From positions 26,548,684-26,612,683 of the forward strand of contig CAIIXF020000012.1 of assembly GCA_903813345.2 (NCBI GenBank): a stretch of 64,000 bases of DNA. The letters run 5' to 3'. Positions 56,316-64,000 of this stretch are shown one piece after another (position 1 is the first letter of the stretch; the number at the start of each line of letters is the position of its first letter). Under the pieces are notes generated by a model. It did no database searches. It was not told where the DNA came from and worked only from the letters and a program-made list of their open reading frames with translations. The translations under genes were made by a program, and so were the position numbers. The DNA is from Owenia fusiformis (taxonomy: Eukaryota > Annelida > Polychaeta > Sabellida > Oweniidae).

Positions 56316-57745
56316 TTGACCACCTGCGGAATAATAGAATGCAGTGATGTTTTAGTCATATGATATACGATACTATGGGGGGTCAAGCCACAAAATGGAT
56401 AAAGTCCCTCAGACAAGAGGCAGTCTAAGCGTGATAATTGGTGAGCCTGGTGCAGTCTGGATATTGCATCAGGGATGCAATTAAGGTGTCCTGGAATGTG
56501 AATAGCTTTCACATCAAAGTTGTACATAACAGACAACCAGAAGAGTTCACGCAGCACAGACATCACTAAATTGTCCTTTGATGTTCCCTTGTTTAGCAGA
56601 TACATGGCTACTTTAGAGTCTGTGTGAATGATTATCATCTTGTTAGTCCATAACTGACCCCACCTCCTGGCAGCAATCAGAAACGTGATAACCTCAAGAT
56701 AGTTTATATGTAGAGAGGATGCCGCAGGCCAGTCTGATGACCAATTTGTATAACACCAGTCACCTTGGTGATAAACTCCTGCTCCTACTCCACAGGCATC
56801 CATGTGCACATCTGTTATGGGAAGTGACTCCAAGAATAGAGCCTTCCCATTAAAAGTATCTAGGCACTGTATCCACCATTCTAAGTCCTGGTAAAAATGA
56901 TAGTCCAGTTTTACCTTATGCGAAGTTTTGCGAAGTGTAGTCATAGTTTGTAAGATACGACGAAGGTAAGTTCTACCTCCTCTTACAAGTTGGGACGCCC
57001 AATTGAGCTTCCCTGCGAGTGACTGCAATTGTTTTAGGGAGGCACGACGCCGAGTGCGATACATAAGCAATGTTTGTTTTAAGTCCACTAGTTTTTCCTT
57101 AGGCAATTCCATAGACATACTGCATGATGATAGCTGGACCCCAAGGAAAATGATTTTTTGTACAGGTCCAATAACTTTTTTCCAACTTATTGCAAAACCT
57201 AAGTTACGCAATAACTGGATGAGAACTGTCATTGCTTCTTGAACTTGTTCAAATGTTTCATATACCACTAGAAAGTCATCGAGATAAACAATAGTGTTAT
57301 GGTATCCTTTGCGATGCATCATTCGTTTTACTACCTTGGTGAGTCTATTAAAAATAGAGGGGGCTTTCCTTGAACCAAACATCAAACGAGTGTCAATCAT
57401 ATAAGTTTCATTCATATTTCCAGAAAATTTCCATTTTAGTCCAGCATAAGGATAATCCATTGGATGAATTCCAACTGCGCGAAATGCTTCACTCAAATCA
57501 ATTTTTCCCATATAGCACCCTGGTGTTATAAGACTTACTGCATCCTGGAGTTTTTCATAATTACATATGTCTTTTGTTGCATAAGCATTTATCCCCTGGC
57601 CTGGAGGTAAGCTACAGTCATGGATTAAGCGAATAGAATCAGAGTTTGGTTTTTCAATTGCACCTAAAGGACTTATAATAACTGGTTTTTTGTCAACTAT
57701 AACATATCGATTTTCTGCTAGTTCATGTTTGATTTGTTGTTCCAC
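56207..57745 (-). CDS. Reverse transcriptase / RNase H frame of the Ngaro element
   Basis: 512 codons. The RT domain includes GKIDLSEAFRAVGIHP and the YLDD active-site block (NTIVYLDDFLVV); the RNase H domain follows (DVHMDACGVG, IIIHTDSKVAMYLLN). Family placement DIRS/Ngaro by the neighbouring recombinase and terminal layout. Confidence 0.92.
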   Translation of the reverse strand: MEQQIKHELAENRYVIVDKKPVIISPLGAIEKPNSDSIRLIHDCSLPPGQGINAYATKDICNYEKLQDAVSLITPGCYMGKIDLSEAFRAVGIHPMDYPYAGLKWKFSGNMNETYMIDTRLMFGSRKAPSIFNRLTKVVKRMMHRKGYHNTIVYLDDFLVVYETFEQVQEAMTVLIQLLRNLGFAISWKKVIGPVQKIIFLGVQLSSCSMSMELPKEKLVDLKQTLLMYRTRRRASLKQLQSLAGKLNWASQLVRGGRTYLRRILQTMTTLRKTSHKVKLDYHFYQDLEWWIQCLDTFNGKALFLESLPITDVHMDACGVGAGVYHQGDWCYTNWSSDWPAASSLHINYLEVITFLIAARRWGQLWTNKMIIIHTDSKVAMYLLNKGTSKDNLVMSVLRELFWLSVMYNFDVKAIHIPGHLNCIPDAISRLHQAHQLSRLDCLLSEGLYPFCGLTPHSIVYHMTKTSLHSIIPQVVKWWKWKSNWMKLSLGSQTWPLHQVPNVPTAPIVNLT

Positions 57746-58346
57746 TTTTGAGTGATTGATTACAGTAACGGCAGATTTATGGTTGGGCCATGCAGCTGGG
57801 GTCGGTTTTGTATTGCTTGAGTCTATAATTCTAAATCCATTTTTAATTCCTCTTAATAAGAATTCTTTGTCATGATCAGATGATAATTCAATATTCCAGA
57901 AGTCATACTTTAAATTTCCTGATGGCGATAATGCAGAGGGGCTTATTAGTTTTCCTGGGGTGCTTTTTCTGATGAGGGGTGTTTAACTTTAGGGTGTTTA
58001 CCTTTACAATCTGCGCAGATGTGTGCAAGGGACGATTCTCGGTTTGGAGAACTGTCTCCTGGGCTAATAATTTTTTTCATGAAAAATATAGAAATATTAC
58101 CCAAATTAAACTATGAATATTCAAAAGAGGACATTTAAATCTACAAGATGTAAAAATAACAAATTGGTCTGAAGCAGGGATAACGCTCAATTAGACCGAT
58201 TCAATAAAATACAAGTCTCGATTTGGGGAAAAAAGTTCATAAGTGTACTGCGCTAATATTTTTTTGCGAAAAATCTAGAAATATTACCCAAATTAAATTA
58301 TGACTATTCAAAAAAGGACATTCAAATCTATATTATGTAAAAAAAA

Positions 58347-59333
58347 TCAAATTTGTCCGAAGCAGGGATAATGCTCATTTAGATTGATGAACTTCGTTCT
58401 CCAAACCGAGAATCGTCCTTTACAGGTAGTGCGTGAGCACCCTACCTCGCTGTTGTAATCCTTGCAGGGGTATGGGAAAACTTGCGATTTTTGCACAGAT
58501 ACAGATTGTGTTGGGGGCTTATTTGCATACATGGTTTGCTTCCTTTTAAGGTGCTTTATATCCAAGTGACTGAGATCTGCTCCCCATGGGAAGCCATGTA
58601 TATGTTGTGCCTTGCGGCATTCTCTGTCGAGGGCCAGGACACCTTGCCATTCATACGCAATGGCATGTTGAAATATCTTAACAGTATATGCTTGGTATTC
58701 CAGGACACCCTGTGTAGCAAGCTTTCCAGACTGCACCAGTTTCGCCATTATCCTTGCATTTGCGACAGCCCATTCAAAGGGTGATATCTTATCTTCTCTC
58801 TTCGAGGATTTTGACACAAGAATATTTTGATCTCCTCTTTTTGAAATCGATAGCTCCTGGTCGCTATTTATCTCTATTGATTTATCAATAAAATCAATTA
58901 TTTTTAGCTCACCTACTGCTTTATCCTGTACAGGCGTCAGGTAAACCAGTGGGGAGATTGATGCGGCTGCCCCATGTACGGCGGTACTTGTCACGCTGCT
59001 ATCCGGTGATTGTCCTATTTGAGGCATATGTGTACCGGGTGGGCCTTGTAACAGTTTTGAAATGGGTATTTCATTCATGGGCGATACATCCTCATTTACG
59101 GAAGGTTGGACTTTTGTTGATGCTATGTGCTTTTTCAAAATACATATGTCCCCAGCACGCAAGTTTAGACTCATGATAGCGTCAAGGTCCATTGAGTCTA
59201 AGGCCTCCTTCGAGGTAAAACATTCACTCCTCAGAGTTTTAACTGCATTTGATGATAGTCCAATATTATCGCAAAATTGCACAAGAATGTTTTCTCCAAT
59301 CTCACAATCTTTCTTCCTGGATTTTGGAGGCAT
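58347..59333 (-). CDS. Gag-like frame of the Ngaro element
   Basis: 328 codons beginning MPPKSRKK; a Cys/His-type motif near the end (PCKDYNSEVGCSRTTC) suggests nucleic-acid binding. First frame after repeat A1. Part of a fossil element. Confidence 0.8.
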   Translation of the reverse strand: MPPKSRKKDCEIGENILVQFCDNIGLSSNAVKTLRSECFTSKEALDSMDLDAIMSLNLRAGDICILKKHIASTKVQPSVNEDVSPMNEIPISKLLQGPPGTHMPQIGQSPDSSVTSTAVHGAAASISPLVYLTPVQDKAVGELKIIDFIDKSIEINSDQELSISKRGDQNILVSKSSKREDKISPFEWAVANARIMAKLVQSGKLATQGVLEYQAYTVKIFQHAIAYEWQGVLALDRECRKAQHIHGFPWGADLSHLDIKHLKRKQTMYANKPPTQSVSVQKSQVFPYPCKDYNSEVGCSRTTCKGRFSVWRTKFINLNEHYPCFGQI

Positions 59334-59688
59334 TTTGACAAATGATTTGTAGGTTTAATGTTAGAGGCTGGCCCTATCTGAGACGATCTGTTGCTGCATA
59401 ATTTAAATCAAGTTTAATTAATTAAACTTACAATAAAACAGCATTTATCGTATTCAAAAGCGTTGAGCATCATTGATTCCCAGCCCTCTGAAGATTGAAA
59501 AATAAAAATACCTGGGTGTTAATCCATGGATTATCTTTGAAAATGAGAAATATATTTTTGGATTACATGGTGTAATCTTAAAGTAAACAAAATGTTTTAA
59601 AGTGTATTGATGTTTTTTGGATGAAAAACATAAGCGAAATTCATGAAAAAAATCCCCCGATTCATTCTACAAACAACTCGCCCTCCTT

Positions 59689-61065
59689 TCCATACGTGTT
59701 ACATGGTAAGAAGTTTTTGTAAATGCCCTGATTTCTGTACCCATAATGTGCGTATATTAGTGGCTGAGCGAAGGATCGGAACATGGGCCCATGATCGGAA
59801 CGGGAGATAAAGTAGCCACAAATCGTTCTACATTAGCCCCCCCCCCCTTCATGAAATGAACTATTCTTGGATGAAATGAAATGAAACTTGTACAATATTC
59901 AAAGAAATTAAGATCTTTCTATATTCTAAAGTAATATAGAAATCATATACACGGTGGTATTTATATCATATCGTATTAGTCGTCTGGTTTACATAATTAA
60001 TACGTAATGAAACAGTCCATTTATGAAAAATAGTGACCTTATCATACGAAAATTCAGTTTATCTTTCACAGCAAGTTCCGGTGGCGATACTGTATTGCAC
60101 ACGCTCAATGGAATAGAATACAATGGCCAATAATCAAATTTACAATCGAGGTTCCGACATTTTGTTGCCGAAACGGATCCATTTCGGTAACTAGTTTGAA
60201 GAGGGCAGTACCAATATGCATGCTGGATGGACCCGGTGTAAAAGGGTAGGAGGTCCTATTAAATGATGGTCCTACTTTCCATTGAGTTATACGTATGGTA
60301 ACCTAAATACAACTCTTTTCCTTATTATCGTATCCACAATCAGGGCTTAAGGGCATTTATAAAAGGGGACCATAATCACCAGGGGACCATAATTTCTTTC
60401 ACACCGGGTGGCTGAATAACATTATATGTGTTTCAAAGTTCATTCAGTGCATTTGGAGATTGCAAATGACAGGTTTCATACTTCATCTATGAGAACTCCC
60501 AGGTGTAAGGCCATGTATTGTTGTATTGATATTTGATCAATAAAATCTTGTTATTTTGTTTGAATGACAATCAGCCATATCTTATGATACTCAGTTGTTT
60601 TCAAACCAGTTTTGAAGATTCTATTTGACAAAGGAGAGGCGTCTGCATTATGTCTATTCATTTTGCAGCATAGTATTTTAAAAACTAGAAGTATTTTAAT
60701 TTTGTCATCTTACAATTTTCCTCAACATATTGAGCAAATACGATAGATGTACTTTTTTATTTATCATGTTTTATTCAATATGGTAAAATATAAAAAGAAG
60801 ATTTCCAAACAAGCGACTTGTTAGTAGCCTACATTATACAGTGTCGCAGCTTGAGCTAAAAAACATTTATTCAAAGAAGAAAAGCAATCCATTTGATACC
60901 CTGCGTGCAGAGTCTAGTTAAACTAAGACGAAGCTCTCTTTTAAGAAGTGAAGTCAAACGAATGCAAAGGGTATCCATTTGATGAAGCAAAGAGTAAATA
61001 GATGTACTAATGTTGTATGAATATATTATACAAATACACGTTATTTTTTATTGCATTATCATTTC
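59689..61065. other. Intergenic, nothing recognised
   Basis: AT-rich. A short inverted repeat (GGTGTAAAAG.. / GGGGACCAT..CACACCGGGTGG) lies around 60220-60410. Confidence 0.5.
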
Positions 61066-61069
61066 GGGT

Positions 61070-61075
61070 TTTATT
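61070..61075 (-). terminator. Poly(A) signal of the paralogous microexon gene
   Basis: AATAAA on the - strand in a 3' UTR that matches the one at 30301 (ACAGAAATAAAA, then AATGTAGAAAGA). Confidence 0.55.
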
Positions 61076-61247
61076 TCTGTTCTTTCTACATTAAATTTGG
61101 TTATCAAGTCAAGGTTAAGACATCTCCCAGAATTCACTTTACATAATACGGCTCATGTGTGTGCATTCTACTGAGTTAAACTGGCTTGATTTATGAAGTG
61201 AATTATGGGATATGACTACCCTTCTGTGACAAATGTCCAAAAGTTAA

Positions 61248-61685
61248 GGCAGAATCAGATCTACATGTATATGGAGTGACAAAATTGACAAAATTGCAAG
61301 CAGTATGTACTAGAATTAATCATGTATCCCTTACAAGCTCAATATCTCCAAAAAGATCCGTTGTATGTATTTGTTAAGTTGTTGTATAAGTTGTTAATTT
61401 GATGAAGTTATATAAGATTCAAAGTGCAAAAATGGGGGGAAACATTTAAATTCTCCCAAATTATAAAAACAGTTTACCATTCTTATAGACAAATGATTGC
61501 ATTATTGTAAACATCTTTAGTTTTCCACAAATAAAGTATACATTTCGGATTTTTTAGAAAATAGAAATGACAGGGAATGATATGAGCCCAAAATAATCTA
61601 AAATTGAAACATATCAGATTCGTCAAGATGAAGCACCTTGAAAGCCCACGACCAAAGAATTGCTAGATCTGATTCCGCCTTTATC
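61248..61685 (+). mobile_element. MITE with GGCAGAATCAGATCT ends, copy 2
   Basis: Starts AAGGCAGAATCAGATCT and ends AGATCTGATTCCGCCTT. Interior matches the reverse complement of 30833-31212. Inserted in the 3' UTR, about 40 nt past the stop codon of the paralogous gene. Confidence 0.8.
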
Positions 61686-61722
61686 GAAATGCCATTTGAT
61701 TGGTGAACATCAGAGAACTGCA

Positions 61723-61881
61723 TTACGTGGCACAATTAAGAACCCAAGATGTCGGAGTCGTATCCAGTCTGCACCCATTTGCATCTGCAGTGTCGACGTT
61801 TATAGCTTTTATCCTAGCAGCATCACACAGTATGTCCATGACATTGTCGCCTATCCTGGCTTGACCGCATATATGACATGG
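61723..61881 (-). CDS. Paralogue terminal exon: PCxxCGQ Cys-rich domain
   Basis: 52 codons plus stop, five cysteines. One CGC pair and the final CxxC of the first copy are reduced here. Confidence 0.8.
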   Translation of the reverse strand, partial: PCHICGQARIGDNVMDILCDAARIKAINVDTADANGCRLDTTPTSWVLNCAT

Positions 61882-62308
61882 CTGTAAAGAACAATAGGAT
61901 TTTTTGGTAGATTTGGTTCATTTAAGTTTAGAGTAATTGTTTCCAACAACTCTTGACCTTTGTGCTGTGATTGGGACACTTTGAGCGATGACCCTCAATA
62001 AGACGGTAGGCTTATTTTTTAAAAGTGTTTTTTTACCCGTCATAGTACATAACATATGCTACGACAGTCGCACAGCGTATTTTGAAATTGTAGACAAAAA
62101 TCTTAATAAATTAATGAAAAGTATGAGCTTTCGATTGAAATGGGTCTACAAATTATAAAACCATAGAAAGAACAAGTAGTACAACACAAAATGGCTTATC
62201 AAGTAGTAACTATTCAAAAATGGTCGACCTAGCTACATACTGTAGATGTGATTCATTCATGTATTCTGTACTTACCTGTGCCAGTTTACTCTCAAGTGTA
62301 GTCTGACA
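61723..62308 (-). CDS. Paralogue of the secreted microexon protein, last two exons (gene continues beyond the window)
   Basis: Microexon 62276-62308 (33 nt, phase 0, CQTTLESKLAQ; acceptor TTTACAG, donor CAG|GTAAGT) and terminal exon 61723-61881 (52 aa plus TAA; acceptor TTCTTTACAG). The terminal exon begins PCHICGQARIGDN and ends TTPTSWVLNCAT, sharing PCxxCGQ, a middle Cys, GC, and PxxWxxxC with the intron-7 gene's last exon at comparable spacing. The 33-nt microexon ends in KLAQ, echoing the KLAQI of the other gene, and its downstream intron is similar too. The signal-peptide exon was not found within the window. Same orientation as the first copy but outside SMARCB1. Function unknown. Confidence 0.78.
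62276..62308 (-). CDS. Paralogue microexon (33 nt)
   Basis: Eleven codons, phase 0-0; encodes CQTTLESKLAQ. Confidence 0.72.
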
Positions 62309-62311
62309 CTG

Positions 62312-63014
62312 TAAATGAAAATATATAATCATTATAAGCTTATTATAAACATGGTTAAAAAAAGAAATGCCAAAATCTAAATTTAATACATAGTACTTAA
62401 TTCAATGCTATCGCTTCTACTGGAAATGTTTCTTAAATCACTGAATTAAAGCAAATGGTGTCCTATATAACATGCAAAAAAGCATTCAATTACAACCAAA
62501 ATGCTATATACAAAGGTCGATCCAGAAGTTCTGATAAAAATGCTGTATCTTTTTTAAGTAAAGGAATGCACATAAAAGAACACGGGGCTCCTTCAAGGAG
62601 GGGTTTCTGGGTCTATCTTCCAGGTTAATAACGTAAATTACGACCGTATATATACGGGATATACCCAAGAGGTATTGCTCACCTTCATTGGTGGTAAACA
62701 AAATAAAATACAATAATATAATATACAGCAGGGAATTTTCAGAATGATTAATTGATAGTAAAACTTTCTGTAAAATTTTACACTTTTCCCCCGGGACTTT
62801 TCCTACCCCGTGGTAGGGGCACTTGGTCCAGGATTTTAGCTCATATTGTCGTCATAACTCATATTGAATATCTAAAAAACTAAATCCAACTGTGCAATCC
62901 TATTTAAGATAAAACTCAACGAAGATACTCAAAACAATGCCCTTCTGCAATAATACACTACATTAATACACCCTGGTATCTATCCACCCACTGTTCGTGC
63001 ACACCTTTTCAGTT
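62312..63014. other. Intron of the paralogous gene: no further exon seen
   Basis: No TTTACAG...GTAAG pair flanking an open microexon was found here. Confidence 0.45.
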
Positions 63015-64000
63015 CTACAGGGCGTATCAAAAAAACGCAACAAGTTGTTATCTCGTAAAATCACAAAACTAGTAATGACTACATCAATTTCATTTAATGT
63101 ACCATAAAGCCATGTCTCTCCTCTTTGCAATGATATGTCATTCATTCACATGTGGTAATGGTTGGGTGAGAAATCCTTCCATTTGCACAGTGGGTCAAAA
63201 TCGGCTCTGCGCCAAGTTTTAGATATTGAAAAAATCAGTGCAAGGGCTAAGTGCCAATGGAAGTTCCTCTGACTTTAATTGTTGTGACTTTTCTTTTGGA
63301 GCTATCTCAGGAGCATCTGTGCTCACAATTCCTCCACCAGATATTGCAAAACCTCGAGAAAGATTTGCCCATGGGCTGCTTTTCTTTGCTTTAACCCACA
63401 CATGATTCAGGGCTGAACCATGCATGACGTGGACAGATGAGTGCATCTTTATGTGCAAGGAAGTGGTGGCAATTTGGAGGGATATAGGATGTGTTCTTGC
63501 AAGAGTATGAGTATGAACACTATACTGTCTATGCCATACCTGTACCTGTCACACCTTCTTCCAATAGCCCCTATGCCCCTTGTACTGACTTTTGCAATGT
63601 TTTAAACTTGGGTCCGAGCTGAATTTTGCCCCACTTAGCAAAATTAATGATTATTCGGCCAGAGATGACTCCCTGTGAATGAATGATATTCTATTGCAAA
63701 GAGGAGTAATTTGGCTTTTTGGTACATTGAATTAAAAGGATGCAGTCAGCATTGGTTTTATGTTTTCGTCCAATATTGCATCGGGCTCCGTACACTGACT
63801 TTTGCAAGGTTTGTAACTTGGCCCGAAGCTAATTTTGGCCCACTTTGCAAATGGAATGATTACTCACCCAACCATGACCAAATATCAATGAATGATATAT
63901 CATTGTAAAGAGGAGACACGTGGCTTTATGGTGCATTGAATGAAATCAATGCTGTTATCACTGGTTTTGTGCTTTTCCAAGATAACAATCTGTTGCGTTT
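63015..64000. mobile_element. TIR transposon, possibly truncated by the window edge
   Basis: The left arm from about 63033 (AAACGCAACA.., then CATAAAGCCATG, TCTCTCCTCTTTGCAATGATAT) is the inverted copy of 63750-64000. Arms are about 180 bp or more. The outer flank CAGGGCGTATCAAAAA may be the true tip. Small internal frames show no recognised transposase. Confidence 0.75.

Larger units (their letters stand above)
52611..59434 (-). mobile_element. Ngaro/DIRS-type tyrosine-recombinase retroelement (fossil)
   Basis: Organisation on the - strand: repeat A1 (59335-59434), gag-like frame, reverse transcriptase/RNase H frame, tyrosine recombinase frame, B1 (55149-55304), A2 (55049-55148), B2 (54617-54729 plus 52611-52657). 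This A1...B1-A2-B2 split-direct-repeat layout is diagnostic of the Ngaro group. About 4.9 kb excluding a later insertion inside B2. There is no target duplication, as expected for recombinase-mediated insertion. It looks close to whole, with perhaps one or two breaks; the near identity of A1/A2 and B1/B2 suggests a fairly young insertion. Confidence 0.9.
48304..59688. mobile_element. Long inverted-repeat element, right arm interrupted
   Basis: Left arm 48304-48614. The right arm is its inverted copy, split into 52555-52610 and 59435-59688 by the retroelement between them. Outer tips read AAAGG(T/A)GGGCGAGTTG. The original element would have been about 4.6 kb with an interior of 3.9 kb (48615-52554). 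No target duplication is clear and no transposase was recognised, so the class is open. Confidence 0.8.

Noticed and set aside
61660-61887. + strand 75-codon frame
   Set aside because: It is the antisense of the paralogue's Cys-rich terminal exon, which has the splice signal and the conserved cysteine pattern on the - strand.
63219-63458. 79-codon - strand frame in the last element as a transposase
   Set aside because: No DDE or other transposase motif could be recognised.

Overview
The window is AT-rich animal DNA, most likely from a marine invertebrate (a lophotrochozoan or an invertebrate deuterostome; the sequence does not decide which). It has spliced genes with GT-AG introns, TATA boxes and poly(A) signals, and dense MITEs, foldback elements and minisatellites. 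There is no prokaryotic gene organisation.

The backbone is one host gene, SMARCB1 (SNF5/INI1, a core SWI/SNF subunit), on the + strand from the ATG at 2433 to the stop at 46128. Nine coding exons can be placed with exact splice sites: 2433-2534, 5711-5816, 24443-24581, 25610-25753, 27904-28031, 29353-29625, 30141-30222, 42152-42283 and 46089-46128. They total 1146 nt and encode 381 aa. Two genes lie antisense inside its introns. Intron 2 holds a two-exon carotenoid-oxygenase-like gene with a signal peptide (14382-17214, - strand). Intron 7 holds a small secreted protein gene (coding 30477-36950, - strand). That gene has a signal-peptide exon, six phase-0 microexons of 36-60 nt that together encode a coiled coil, and a terminal Cys-rich exon. 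Its introns show repeated exon-pair duplication.

Downstream of SMARCB1 (46.4-64 kb) the sequence is mostly mobile DNA. There is an inverted pair of decayed Tc1/mariner transposase fragments. Next comes a long inverted-repeat element (about 48304-59688) whose right arm was invaded by a Ngaro/DIRS-type tyrosine-recombinase retroelement (52611-59434), which was in turn invaded by a Helitron-like element (about 52658-54616). At 61.7-62.3 kb on the - strand lie the last two exons of a paralogue of the intron-7 secreted protein; the rest is beyond the window. The last kilobase is one terminal-inverted-repeat element.

The most interesting points are the secreted microexon/coiled-coil/PCxxCGQ family, two independent tandem amplifications that both span a 5' splice site of SMARCB1, tRNA-like units inside palindromes, and the three-level transposon nest. 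All calls come from reading the sequence; no database or alignment program was used.
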